Shown here piece after piece: positions 12,759 to 28,691 of a stretch of DNA of 64,000 nucleotides; position 1 is the stretch's first letter, and each line of letters opens with the position of its first letter. The DNA is taken from positions 32,288,071 through 32,352,070 of the forward strand of contig OY997657.1 in NCBI GenBank assembly GCA_963921795.1. The letters run 5' to 3'. The notes under the pieces were generated by a model, which was given only the letters and a program-made list of their open reading frames with translations, made no database searches and had not been told where the DNA came from. The translations under genes and the position numbers were made by a program. The DNA is from Nannobrachium achirus (Eukaryota; Chordata; Actinopteri; Myctophiformes; Myctophidae).

Positions 12759-15700
12759 CGCATTATCCAATGAATGAACCTCAAATTGGAATAGCATGTT
12801 GAGAGGCTGCTATAGAGCGCTCGCTGTCCCTCTAAGCTTCCTCGCGGCAGATGGCCACAGTCCTGGCAAGGTTTCTAACACCATGACCCTCTGGTCATAT
12901 CATCTCTCTCCAGCCACCACACCACCATATCCACTACTTGAATCCACTTAACCCGATCTAATTCTTCTTAGTCCACTGCCCTCCATCACCTGGCTGTCAC
13001 GCCTGGCTCCTCGACAGTCTCTAGTAGTCCACAGGGAGAAACAAGAGATAAAGAGCAGGTGATATGTACAGTACACTCCTTGACATTGCAGTGTTATCAT
13101 TGTATGTAGTTGCTCTCAAAACATTTGTGTAAACAGGGAGAATAGAGGAGACATGGCCTGCTATTTCCAGATTATTTCAGTAATCTGAAACAAATTCCCC
13201 AGAAGCAAAACATGATGTCGGTGTTCAGAAATGTTGTTTCTGTGATAAATCCCCCTTTTCATTATATGTTTTTCTTAGGGTTTGGACTCTGGATGCTGCT
13301 ATGAAAAGTGAAAACCCTTTAACTTATCTTTACCTAATGCCCTGTTCTGACCTTTTGGGGGCAGCTGCATGTGGAAGGTTTCAATGCCCGTTTGTGAGGA
13401 ATTTCCATTTTCCACCAGTTTCTTTTTGATTGAGTTCAACTGTCTTATCGTCTTTGAATAGAGAGCAAGAGAAAGCTGTCTGGATTGTATTGTACGTACA
13501 GGGTTAATCAGCTTTAGCGCTAGGCTAGATGCAGTGGCTGTGGTATACAGTATGAGACAGGCGAGGCACAGTTAAGTAGCTTTATCCACTCAATTACAGC
13601 TCTACAGGGTGGTGTGTGGTGGCTAAGCCTGTGGCTGTCCTACAGAGGAGAGATGGATGCCCTCTTGCTGTTTCTCTGCTCTCCTTTTGTTTTGCTTCAT
13701 TCATAATCTGGTGACATTTGGCATGTCAAAACAAAAACAGAATCGCAAACAGAAAACACAGACAACGGTGAAGATTTTGCTTTGGCATGTTCTGCAGTGA
13801 CGGTCTCGCATTAAACATAACACAGGATTGCTGACAAGACTACATAGACACACCAGACTGCCATGACATGTATTACAAAGACAGACAGACACAGTAGATA
13901 TTCAGGAATTTCAGGCACAGCATACACATTTCATACTTATGCTTCCTTGTTTGAGTTGTTGTCTCCGCCAGGCCGAGACCGTTTTCGCCCTGTCCTTCCG
14001 TCCGTGTGTGTCCGTCTGTCTGTGTACAGCTAATCTCCGGCACCGTTGGCCCGATCGATGTGAAACTGCACACAAACTACCTGGAGGCCATAGCAGAACC
14101 CTTGCCCCAAATTTTTCACATCGGCCTGTTATAGCGTAACACATTTTGTGATAATTACTAGGTTTTGTTCAAACATCACGCAAATCGATACACATTATCT
14201 CTACAGTCAAGTGATCAAGAAGGATTTGTCAGATTTTTCATTTACAGTACCATCCTGATTGGCTAATATTGGCATCTAAAGTTTGCAGGAGTGGTTGGTT
14301 TTGAACAAAATGCCTCAAATCAGTGTCAGATTGGCATGAAACTTTGCATGCACATTGCCACTAGGTCAAGGAAGAAATGCCTCCCTTTTCACATTGGCCT
14401 ATTACAGCGCCACCTGGCATGGTGACGCCTTTATCTTCTTCCTAACTTTCCCTGCATTTTTGTCAAAACTTGGTATTTTCATTTGGCTCTAACTAGGGAA
14501 CGCATGGGCCAAACAACTCACTTTCGACGGGGGATTGAATATTCTGTGACTACTTGAAAAGGGTAGAACATTTTGGCCCTGAACCGTCCGTCTTAGTTCG
14601 GGGCTCGGACCCATGCTACCCTTTAGTATGTGCAATACATTCATATAATGCTGGCCCACCATAATGTACCTGGTCTGGTGGAGACCTGTGCTCCGAGGAG
14701 AACATTTCTCTAGCTGTCTACTGTGCCTGGTTGAAATGGTCCTATCAACGGTTTATGACAGTAATAAACTAGGCATTGTTCTCTCCTTCTGCAGAGCCCT
14801 TTTTCTTCCATGCCACTTCAGTTATGAGTCTTTATGATCAGCTGTATTACAGTTTCTCCTCTCCTGACCAATGAAGAAAAATGCATCTTTAGGCCATAAT
14901 GTCTGGTAAACCTTCAAATTCACCATCTGTTTTCACCACCTGAGCAGTCAAAATAGCTTTTAAAATGATATATGATTACCTGCCCTTGTGGAATCACAAA
15001 GCAGAGCAGACGCTCCAGTCCAGACAGCACATGACTACGCGCCATTGGCTTTGTTGTGTGGCTGACGATGACTCAAGTAAACCCAATTATTAAAATAAAA
15101 ATAAGAAAATGTTTGTCCTGAAACTTTTGCTACTTTTTAATATTCACTTATTATTTTAATGTGTTGCTCTTAAAGGACCAACTGTATCATAATGTTAAAT
15201 TTCGGCCGGTGTCGCCACTCCTTTAAGCACTGTTTGACAGTCAGTGGTAGAGATGCCCGCATACACATTCATGTCCCTGGGCTACAGCGCCTTAAAAAAC
15301 ATGCTGAGAATAATGCAAAGATTTCTATACTGCATTAAAGAAATACTCTGTTAGGGGTAAGGTCACGCCACACTTTTATTCTTCCTATGGATTCTGTCAA
15401 TGCATTTCAATAGAGCTTTTTTTCTGAAATCCGCAAATGGCAGAAAACCTCTCCATTCCATTGAAATGCATTGGCAGAATCCGCCCTCATAGGTAGAGTA
15501 AAAGTGCGTTGTGACCGTGCCCTTTACAAGTGAAAAGTACAAAAGTATTGGCATCATAATATACTTAAAGTACCAAAAGTAAAAGTACTCATTGTGCAGA
15601 ATGTCCCATTTCAAACTTTGTAATGTATACAAATATTTTGCTCACAATGCGTCACGATGCGACGCATTGTGATCTTGTAGATTGGCTATTTTCAAATGGC

Positions 15701-16011
15701 CCAAATGTAGGCCTATATAGGGTTGAAGTGTTTAATATGTTTTGTTATGATAATCAATATACAAACTAGTAACTAAAGTTCTCAAATAAGTGTAGTGAAG
15801 TAAAAGTACAATATTTGGATCCGAGATGTAATGGAGCAGGAGTGAAGTCAAGTGGTATTGGAATTTGGAAATACTCAAGTAAAGTACAAATACCTCAGAA
15901 GTATAGTAAGTATAGTATTTAAGTAAATATACTCAGTTACTTTCCACCACTGGCTAATTTCCTTGCCTGTCCCTGAGGCTGTAGCTGAATGTGAACTCTA
16001 ATCACTCTGCT
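12759..16011. other. Gene-free stretch with degenerate repeats
   Basis: 14030-14620 looks like an old dispersed repeat (two related pieces with GTGAAACTGCACAC / CATGAAACTTTGCATG and CACATCGGCC / CACATTGGCC). 15360-15510 has inverted copies of a GGATTCTG unit. 15525-15953 is a degenerate hAT-like element ending TTACTTTCCACCACTG with a palindromic module at 15645-15690. Confidence 0.5.
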
Positions 16012-17764
16012 CAGTGTCCTGTACATCCCTGCTTCTCTCTGGGACTCTGTTCAGTGTCCTGTACATCCCTGCTTCTCTCTGGGACTCTGTTCAGTGTCCT
16101 GTACCTCCCTGCTTCTCTCTGTGACTCTGCTCAGTGTCTTGTACCTCCCTGCTTCTCTCTGTGACTCTCAGTGTCCTGTACCTCCCTGCTTCTCTCTGTG
16201 ACTCTCAGTGTCCTGTACCTCCCTGCTTCTCTCTGTGACTCTCAGTGTCCTGTACCTCCCTGCTTCTCTCTGTGACTCTCAGTGTCCTGTACCTCCCTGC
16301 TTCTCTCTGTGACTCTCAGTGTCCTGTACCTCCCTAGTTCTCTCTGTGACTCTCAGTGTCCTGTACATCCCTGCTTCTCTCTGTGACTCTCAGTGTCCTG
16401 TACATCCCTGCTTCTCTCTGTGACTCTGTGTCCTGTACATCCCTGCTTCTCTCTGTGACTCTCAGTGTCCTGTACCTCCCTGCTTCTCTCTGTGACTCTG
16501 TGTCCTGTACATCCCTGCTTCTCTCTGTGACTCTCAGTGTCCTGTACCTCCCTAGTTCTCTCTGTGACTCTCAGTGTCCTGTACATCCCTGCTTCTCTCT
16601 GTGACTCTCAGTGTCCTGTACATCCCTGCTTCTCTCTGTGACTCTGTGTCCTGTACATCCCTGCTTCTCTCTGTGACTCTCAGTGTCCTGTACATCCCTG
16701 CTTCTCTCTGTGACTCTCAGTGTCCTGTACATCCCTGCTTCTCTCTGTGACTCTCAGTGTCTTGTACATCCCTGCTTCTCTCTGGGACTCTGTTCAGTGT
16801 CCTGTACATCCCTGCTTCTCTCTGTGACTCTCAGTGTCCTGTACATCCCTGCTTCTCTCTGGGACTCTGTTCAGTGTCTTGTACATCCCTGCTTCTCTCT
16901 GGGACTCTGTTCAGTGTCTTGTACATCCCTGCTTCTCTCTGTGACTCTCAGTGTCTTGTACATCCCTGCTTCTCTCTGGGACTCTGTTCAGTGTCTTGTA
17001 CATCCCTGCTTCTCTCTGTGACTCTCAGTGTCTTGTACATCCCTGCTTCTCTCTGGGACTCTGTTCAGTGTCTTGTACATCCCTGCTTCTCTCTGGGACT
17101 CTGTTCAGTGTCTTGTACATCCCTGCTTCTCTCTGTGACTCTCAGTGTCTTGTACATCCCTGCTTCTCTCTGGGACTCTGCTCAGTGTCCTGTACATCCC
17201 TGCTTCTCTCTGGGACTCTGTTCAGTGTCCTGTACATCCCTGCTTCTCTCTGTGACTCTGCTCAGTGTCCTGTACATCCCTGCTTCTCTCTGGGACTCTG
17301 CTCAGTGTCCTGTACATCCCTGCTTCTCTCTGGGACTCTGTTCAGTGTCTTGTACATCCCTGCTTCTCTCTGGGACTCTGTTCAGTGTCCTGTACCTCCC
17401 TGCTTCTCTCTGGGACTCTGTTCAGTGTCTTGTACATCCCTGCTTCTCTCTGTGACTCTCAGTGTCTTGTACATCCCTGCTTCTCTCTGTGACTCTGTTC
17501 AGTGTCCTGTACATCCCTGCTTCTCTCTGGGACTCTGTTCAGTGTCCTGTACATCCCTGCTTCTCTCTGGGACTCTCAGTGTCCTGTACATCCCTGCTTC
17601 TCTCTGGGACTCTCAGTGTCCTGTACATCCCTTCTTCTCTCTGGGACTCTGTTCAGTGTCCTGTACATCCCTGCTTCTCTCTGGGACTCTCAGTGTCCTG
17701 TACATCCCTGCTTCTCTCTGGGACTCTCAGTGTCCTGTACATCCCTGCTTCTCTCTGGGACTCT
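16012..17764 (+). repeat. 46-copy minisatellite, 37- and 40-bp units
   Basis: I count 46 units with core GTGTCCTGTACATCCCTGC and a tail TTCTCTCTGTGACTCT. Successive units differ in length (37, 40 with an inserted GTT or GCT, and 35 lacking CA) and at a few variable sites (CCTG/CTTG, ACATC/ACCTC, GTGACT/GGGACT). The open frames through it are a by-product of the repeat. Confidence 0.95.
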
Positions 17765-18660
17765 GGGGGCCACTGCTAGCAGACAAACTGCTTAGGGGGT
17801 TCACTGGGCACAAATCGCTCTTAAACAAGAAGAAAATTGGAAAGATGCAATTGGAAATTTGGGGTTTGAATTTAACCCCATTCAAGCGAATGTGGAAAAT
17901 GAATTCACTAATAAATGAATGCCCATATATGGAGATCCCTGATGTCATCAATATTAAGCCCATATCTTGGAATGCCCATATATGGATATACTGTGTCAGT
18001 CACATGTGGTCTATGATGTCAGTGTCAGACATCTATGAAGTCAGTCATCCCCATATTTTGGAAAAGTTTAAAATTAAAGTCACAAATACATTTATTGTGA
18101 CCGTAGGTCCCAAGTTTACTATGAAAACCGTCACATCTTGTCTGCGTATCTCTGTCTGTCTGTCTGTACGTCATGCCTGACACTTTGGTTCTATGGGTTT
18201 GTCTGTGGTTCTATGTGTTTGTTGCCCTGACATCATGCTCTGATGTCACTGTGATGTCAGGGGAACCACTCCTAACAGAATGGGTTAGCCACTCTGACAA
18301 TCACGCTCTGGCTTGATGTCCCTTTTATGCCCATATATGGAGATCGCTGATGTCATCACGAGTCACACTTTCAAATTAATTACATCCTTGTCCGTTTTAT
18401 GCCCATATATGGAGATCCCTGTCCCGATGTCATCAATATTAAGCGCATATCTGGGAATGTCCATATTTGGTAATGCCCATATATGGGCATGTTCTGACAT
18501 CACATTGTTGACTATCATACAGGGGTCTCCATATATGGGTAACTGGTCCGATATACATCACTGGCCGCATGTCTCCCTGAGGCGTCTTACTAGTAAACTA
18601 TGTAACGTAAAATGGAAGGAATCGATTCCCGATGAAGCCGGTTGAATTGACATATGGCCC
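17765..18660. other. CArG-box and TGATGTCA cluster next to the minisatellite
   Basis: CCATATATGG occurs six times (17923, 17976, 18331, 18403, 18477, 18529) and CCATATTTGG once (18461). All fit the SRF consensus CC(A/T)6GG. TGATGTCA or its complement occurs seven times (17940, 18014, 18228, 18241, 18252, 18348, 18495). Parts are local duplications sharing GGAGATCCCT and ATCAATATTAAGC. Confidence 0.75.
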
Positions 18661-22008
<3,348 letters not shown>

Positions 22009-22612
22009 GTGTAAATAATGTACATAGTGACTAGTGAGATAATATATTGTGTACATAGAGAGATAATGCTGAGCTATCATTAAAACTCTCCCCCAGCATT
22101 TTTCTACTTAGATTTTGATGTTACATTTTTAGCAGTTTGTTTTCCTATGCCAACCTATCCTACTGTAAACTGTACAACCTATAACTGTATAATAAGCCAT
22201 GTAAACAACTGTAACTTACTGATTCCCCATTGTTGAAACATGCATGTGACAATCACACTCCCTCATTGTACTGCAAACAGCCAGCGGTGTGCTGGGAACG
22301 TATCCCATTTCCTTGTTCTACTTTCCTCACAAACCTAACACGGAACCGTATGTGTCACCATTATCCCACAGCCAGCAATGCGCTGGCCTTCAATATTTTA
22401 CTCTGTGAGTTCATTGCAAAACAAGTGACTGCACAGAAAGTTACCATGATGCTTTTATAACAGACAAATCAGAGACAGGACTGTGGAATGTGCACATTTG
22501 GTGTTAAATTAGTTCCCTGTTCCAACTATATTGCCTCCATAAATATATCTTAGTGCTTCTCTCATGCTCTATCACTCTGTTTCAGAACAAGCATAACATT
22601 TGCAGTCTAGGT

Positions 22613-22824
22613 CAGGGGGGTCTTCAACATTTTCAGACCAAGGACCCCTTAGTTGAGAGAGAGATGAAACAGGGACCCCCACCACAACCTATTTGCTGAA
22701 AATAGCCGATCGCGCAAAAAAAAAGAAGAAGAAAAAAGTTTCTATCACCCAAAGTACTAGAGGACCCCCTCTAGTAGCTCTGAGGACCACCTAGGGGTCC
22801 CGGACCCCCTGTTGAAGACCCATG
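22613..22824. mobile_element. hAT-like MITE (212 bp)
   Basis: Inverted ends CAGGGGGGTCTTCAACA and GTTGAAGACCCATG, flanked by the exact 8-bp duplication GTCTAGGT (22605-22612, 22825-22832). It shares ends and GGACCCC-rich internal sequence with the element at 4304-4716 and partial copies near 33402 and 49442. Confidence 0.9.
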
Positions 22825-23772
22825 GTCTAGGTAGACAAACAGTAGACATTTTTACCTGCTTGTGTGAAGCTCAATATTCAGTTGCATCTCTTTCTCATCA
22901 CTTTATCCTCATTGGCTGTCCTTTAAGCCAACGTCCGCAATGCCTTCCCATACTCTGAACAGGCGTAAGAGCTGTGTTTACAGAATTCAATGCATCATCA
23001 TCGCCTACTGTAACTCTGTGACTGAACCAGTCCTCTCAGGTTACATGAAGAGGGAAATGTGCATCAGTTGGTTCAATAATCGAAAAACAAGTTTTTTTTG
23101 ATTGATGAATGGCCCAAACAGTACAGTTTACTGAGAGTACCCCTCCCCCTCATCTGATGGACTTGTCAGCTGTCTGTTTGATACAATAGCCCACTGGTTC
23201 CCAAACACTGGGTCGGGAACCATTTGTAGGTCGCAGACACATTTTTGTGGGTCCCTTAATTTTTTGTTTCCTACATTTCTTTTTTTAATTATTATTCAAA
23301 ATATATTAAAGAAAATATAAAAAAAAAAAAAAAATGTATTTATTTCATGAATTAAAAATAAAATTCAATGTTTTTGGGCAGTTTTGGTCCCAGGGCGAAT
23401 AGAAATCTTAATTTCTCTTTTGGGTCACAGGCTATATAGTTAACCTCGCCAGCAACAGGGCTAACAAGGCTAGCAGCCGACAAAAGTAATGTAATGACAT
23501 ATTTACTGGGAAGTCCCAGAGTTACTAGAATCTGCAACGCCTGGAGCAGATCCGTGACCATGGGCCCATTGCCTTCCCTGCCATGCCTCCACTCCACCCC
23601 AATCCCACCAACTAGGTGTGCGCACAGCCAATCAAATATGCCGTCAGTGCCGGGCTTATGACCTGCGCTGGTTGTCATAGCAACGCCGGCCTGCCTCCAG
23701 GAGTGCATGTCATGCATGTTAAGTGGTTCTGTGATGCTCCTTCTCTCTCACTCTCACTCTCTCTCTCTCACT

Positions 23773-23774
<2 letters not shown>

Positions 23775-23848
<74 letters not shown>
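23775..23848 (+). repeat. (CA)n microsatellite, about 37 copies
   Basis: Preceded by a (TC)n-rich stretch at 23742-23774. Confidence 0.97.
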
Positions 23849-23854
<6 letters not shown>

Positions 23855-24103
23855 GTCAGTCTCTCTTGTAAACACACACACAGGCTGTGGAGTGAATGAA
23901 GCGACTTTGTGGACTGCAGATGATAAACATGTGGGTTAGGTTTAGTGTCAGGCAGGCAGGAGTCGGGTTGCACAAGCACTCATAACTACATCTGAGCTAG
24001 GTTTATGTGTCTGTCTGTGCCTCTTTGAGGATGAGCAGGTGTTATCACAGTATCAATGTGTGAGCAAATTCCCCTTAAATCCCCTTGTTTGACACAAGAC
24101 CTA

Positions 24104-24105
<2 letters not shown>

Positions 24106-24158
<53 letters not shown>
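24106..24158 (+). repeat. (CA)n microsatellite, about 26 copies
   Basis: Uninterrupted. Confidence 0.97.
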
Positions 24159-24162
<4 letters not shown>

Positions 24163-24529
24163 TCAGCAGCTGGAGTGTCTGAAGGCCGAGGGTATTTTTT
24201 CCGGCTTGCATGCAATCCTGCTGGTCTATATCTCCTCCTAACCCAAGGTGTTTCTGCCTCATTTGCATCGTCCCGACACTTTCTCTCACATTGGCTGGCG
24301 CTGTAGCCAATGAGGAGGGCTATGTCTGTAGTCACGGTAATCACGCTCCCCTAGTCTATGGGATTCTCACCGCGAAGCACTGCTGCGCTTCTCTCATTTT
24401 CATTGGATCAGAGCGATCGTAGATCACACACCTCATAAAGATGATTAAATAATTAATTTATGAAAGTATGTTGTTGGTTAAAAGAAACGGCTTGTAACAA
24501 ATAGGGCTAACTGTCCTAATTGGAACAAA

Positions 24530-25090
24530 TAAACATCTGAGCCTCGCTCGGAGAACACGCTGACGACGACCTCTGCTAAATCAGGCAGCAGGTGTACAGC
24601 TCTTATAGCTACAAAGTTCAAGCAACGACAGCGTGAACGTCCATAATATTAGGCTATACCAGTAAGACTCCCTAATCGGGAGATAAGCGACCGTCAGGTC
24701 GCAGCGTGATTTTAGGTCCAAAAATGTGTTCAAAAAAATCGGCCTGATGGTGGCGCTATATGGGACAGATCCATGTTGATGAGATGAATGTAGACATACT
24801 GTGTTGCGATTTGTTTGATTTTAGGGGAAAAACTGTAGAAGCAGTGTTAAAAAATGTATTTTAAAAAATCGGCCTGAGGGTGGCGCTACTCTACTCGGGC
24901 AGTGCACACATGCACACCGTCATACACACACTCACAAAAGTTGCGCTGCAGCGCAGAATGAGCCCCCTCTCAACCGGGAGCTCGCGATACGGCTCACGTT
25001 ACCAAGCAGCAGCTTACGTTACCGAGTTACGAGCGCAGCTGAGCTTACACAGTCAGAAAGCCCGACAAATACGTGACAAATTGGGCCCAG
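24530..25090. promoter_or_regulatory. CpG-enriched patch, possible upstream promoter
   Basis: CpG dinucleotides are clustered at 24540-24650 and especially 24945-25080, in a region otherwise CpG-poor. A pair of similar sequences (AAAATCGGCCTGA and GGTGGCGCTA) at about 24737 and 24866 shows that part of it is repeat. No exon or initiator is recognisable. Confidence 0.25.
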
Positions 25091-25270
25091 CCCGCACCCA
25101 TAAAGGAAACATTAACATGTAATCAATTAAAGCTTTCTGCACATTTCATCTACAATTCTTTCACATGTGACCGACTCATACATTCATTTATGTCTTCACA
25201 TATACTATTATGCCATACCTGTAACTTATAAAAGGTAACAGTACCATAGTATCAATTAAAACTGTTTCAG

Positions 25271-25457
25271 GGGGTGCCCGCTGGCCTAGTGGTCAAGGCG
25301 CATACTACATACTAGGCTATGAAGCCTGCTGGCGTCGCTGGTTCGATTCCCGATCCGGACGACCTTTGCCACATGTCATTCCCCATCTCTCTCCCCATTT
25401 CCTGTCAGTCTACTATTGTATCAAATAAAGGCATATAAAGCCCAAAAACAAATCTTA
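25271..25457 (+). mobile_element. tRNA-derived SINE, copy A
   Basis: tRNA-like head with A box TGGCCTAGTGGTCA and B box GGTTCGATTCC, then a unique body with CCCCATTTCCTGTCAGTC and tail AATAAAGGCATA. At least five related copies lie in this window. Confidence 0.9.
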
Positions 25458-25681
25458 ACATTCACAAACACCACAAACATCTACTGTAAGTCCTTGTCAA
25501 TTGTAATGTGAAAATAGTGCTAACAAAAAACATATCACTACAAAAGCGCAAGCCGGTATAAAAGGACATAATTTATAGTTAAATACCGGGAGCAGAATAA
25601 AGTCTGCAGCAGCCCTCTAACCAGCCATTGGCCTTCCCTCACAGCTCTATGTCTCCCCATTACTGGAAATGAGCTTCTTCG

Positions 25682-25835
<154 letters not shown>

Positions 25836-25967
25836 CAGCGAGAGAGACAGCGAGAGAGGTGTGAAGTGAACACAGTTGGCAGCTTCTCTCTTTTCCCCCC
25901 CGAAAATAGAGGAATAGTGCAGGAGACATGCTGCAAATTATTCATAGCCTTGTGTCAAAGCCTCACC

Positions 25968-25970
<3 letters not shown>

Positions 25971-26006
<36 letters not shown>

Positions 26007-26108
26007 AAAAAGGGGGGAGTGAGTAGTTGGTGTGTAAAGAAAACGAGGAAAGCTAGTGTTCATCAATTATTGTTTTAGTGTTAGTCATAGTCACTAATAA
26101 GCAAGGAA

Positions 26109-26169
<61 letters not shown>
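25971..26169 (+). repeat. Neighbouring (GT)16 and (AC)30 microsatellites
   Basis: (GT)n at 25971-26002 and (AC)n at 26110-26169, 107 bases apart and complementary, so they could pair on one strand. Confidence 0.95.
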
Positions 26170-26172
<3 letters not shown>

Positions 26173-26370
26173 CTCACTCTCTCTCTCTGTTTCTCCTACT
26201 CCCTGTAGCAGCGCAGAGAACAGTTGGACATCATATGTGTGTGTGTCAGAGGGAGCTGTGTGTTCTCCCCACAGAGACATAATGATGAGAGGACAGGGAG
26301 AGTGCTGCTTCAGCAAGCTGCTAAAATATAATGATCTGTGAAGAACACAGAGGAGGGAGGAGAGGGCTTT

Positions 26371-26393
26371 GTGTGTGTGTGTGTGTGTGTGTG
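26371..26393 (+). repeat. Short (GT)n microsatellite
   Basis: About 11 copies. Confidence 0.9.
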
Positions 26394-26620
26394 AGACGGG
26401 GGGTAGTGTTGTTGAAGTTACATAATAGCAGCTCCTCTCTCTGTGTCCTCGGCCCTGTCACTTAATGGTTAACGGTCTGCACTCCAAGTCCCAATTGTAT
26501 ACAGCTATGGAGATCAGGGCTATTTTTAACAGGACTTGCTTTCTACAGGTTCAGGTTGCGGGGGGTTTTGTGCACACAGTAAAAAGGGCTCATTCACTTT
26601 TTTCTTTCTTTTTCCTATAG

Positions 26621-26806
26621 ATATTTTTGGGGCTTTTCTGCCTTTATTGATAGTACACAGTGGAGATGTACAGGAAACAGGGAGAAAGAGAGATGGGGAG
26701 TGACATGTAGCAAAGGTCGTGAGGATCGGGATTCGAACCCACGACAGCTGTCATGCATCAGAGCCTATGTGGTATACACCTGGACCGCTAGGCCAGTGGG
26801 CGACCC
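26621..26806 (-). mobile_element. tRNA-derived SINE, reverse copy
   Basis: Complement of the family at 25271, more diverged, with the B box reading GGGTTCGAATCCC on the minus strand. Confidence 0.85.
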
Positions 26807-27242
26807 AGGGCGTATTCACTTGTTTATATTTTCCAAAGGTTATGTGATTTGTTTTCATGCCCCCACCCCCAGTTTGGTCTGTCCTGTCTGTAGCAGCAGC
26901 TTGTTTAGACTATTTTGTGTGTGTCATTTCTTTTTCACAGGGCCATTGCATGCTTTAATCCAGTGTGGTTGTTCGAACTGCATTTAACAGGGGAGTCAGG
27001 GGTGTATTGTTTTCCTTTTATTTAGCATTTATCTTTTTACAGGCCATTGCATGTAAGATTCCCTGCTGCATTCATTCATGGATGTGAATAACTGCCCTCC
27101 TTGTGTCGTTTTCAGTTTGTAACTGAATCTGAATTCAATTCCTGAGGCCACCAACATTACTCAGGCCACGTGAACAGTGATATTATTTTTCATGTGTTTA
27201 TCTGGTTTTCGTTTTCCTGAATATGTTCACGTTTCTAATACA

Positions 27243-27245
<3 letters not shown>

Positions 27246-27283
<38 letters not shown>
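27246..27283 (+). repeat. (AC)n microsatellite
   Basis: About 19 copies, ending in CGTGCGTGCG. Confidence 0.95.
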
Positions 27284-27288
<5 letters not shown>

Positions 27289-27458
27289 TGCGTGCAACTA
27301 GCGGGTAATATCCAATTTTGTGTAGATCTGTAGGTGATATCGATGCAACAACCAAACATCAAATATCAGACCATAACCAAGTCTACCTTTTGGGTGCTCT
27401 GTTGCAGTTTGTCATTCTAAAATTAGGATAAACAAACAACATATGAATATGAATAAAT

Positions 27459-27872
27459 TAGAGATGTTACCGATCAATCGGCAATGGATCGGATCGGGCC
27501 GATCAAAGCATGATCGGCGATAATCGGTGGTTTAGATCAAAAGGTAAATTCACCGATCCGATCGGTGCATCCGATCAACCAGCTGTTCAGTATGCCCACT
27601 TGAGGCCATTTTGGGGTATTGATTTCCACAGTGCTGAAGGAATAATTAGTTACTGCTATGATAATAAATACATAGTAATGCTAGTAAATAACTATAAGGC
27701 AAATATATAAATGAATTCATGAGTGAATGAATGAATTAAAGTTAAAACATTAACATTTAGAAAATATAAATAATAACTTGATCGGATCGGTGATTTATCG
27801 GTATCGGGTGATCAAACCTTTGTGATCGGTGCTCGCTGATCGGTTCCAAAAAACCTGATCGAACCATCCCTA
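27459..27872. mobile_element. hAT-like MITE, copy 2 (414 bp)
   Basis: Very similar to the element at 8941-9360, same orientation, with its own exact 8-bp duplication GAATAAAT (27451-27458, 27873-27880). It differs by a few substitutions and small indels, such as a lost CCGAT unit. Confidence 0.9.
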
Positions 27873-28503
27873 GAATAAATATCTTAATCTTACCTCATGA
27901 TACAGCTCATAGGCTTCCCAGGTGCAGACTTAATAGATAATAGCATAGATAGTAGCTTCGTATTGTATCTCTGCAGTCATGGAAAATTATTCATTTATGT
28001 AAAAGTATCAATACTGCAATGTAGAAATACTCATTGCAGTATTGTTACAAGTAAACGACTGGAATAATGACTGAAAATGTACGTAAGTATCAAAAGTAGG
28101 AAGTACTCATGCAGAATGTCATTTTTCACAAGTTTTCAAATGTATAAAACGTATAAAAACTCAGATCTGGAAGCTCACAATGCAACGCATCGTGACGCAT
28201 TGTGAACTTGTAGATCTGCTATTTTCAAATAGCCAAAATGTATATAGGGCTTAAGTGGTTACTCTGTTTTGTAATAATAATCAAAATCTATAAAAAAAAG
28301 TTAAAATGTATGGACAATAGAAAAACTGTGAAATGAAAGTGATGTAAAGTTTTAATGACTGTCCTTAAATAAAGAATAGTAAAAAAAATTATCAAAATCT
28401 AAAGTAACAAGTAACTAAAGATTTTAACTAATTGTAGTGGCGTAAAAGTACAATATTTTTCCACAGAGATTTATTGGATTAGAAGTAAAAGTACTGAAGA
28501 TGG

Positions 28504-28691
28504 TGGGCGCCCGCTGGCCTGGTGGTCAAGGCGCATACCACATACTAGGCTATGATGCCTGCTGGCGTCGCCGGTTCGATTCCCGATCCGGATGACCTTT
28601 GCCTCATGCCATTCCCCGTCTCTCTCCCCATTTCCTGTCAGTCTACTATCCTATCAAATAAAGGCATAAAAAGCCCAAAAAACTAATCTTA
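28504..28691 (+). mobile_element. tRNA-derived SINE, copy B, nested in an older repeat
   Basis: Same family as 25271. Poly(A) tail at the 3' end; exact target duplication AAAAGTACTGAAGATGG at 28487-28503 and 28692-28708. The host sequence is a degenerate AAGTACTC-type hAT-like repeat (28010-28800). Confidence 0.93.

Noticed and set aside
16012-17764. CRISPR-like repeat array
   Set aside because: Units are contiguous without unique spacers, and this is a vertebrate genome.
16951-18180. 409-codon open frame across the minisatellite
   Set aside because: Unit lengths of 37 and 40 are both 1 mod 3, and the repeat lacks stops in several frames, so overlapping long frames exist in many phases. The protein is pure repeat with no homology.
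25271-25345. tRNA gene
   Set aside because: A and B boxes are present but the cloverleaf is degenerate and the same sequence with a SINE body recurs several times.
27510-27710. 66-codon frame in a MITE as a transposase remnant
   Set aside because: The sister copy does not keep it as a conserved protein and no transposase motif is visible.
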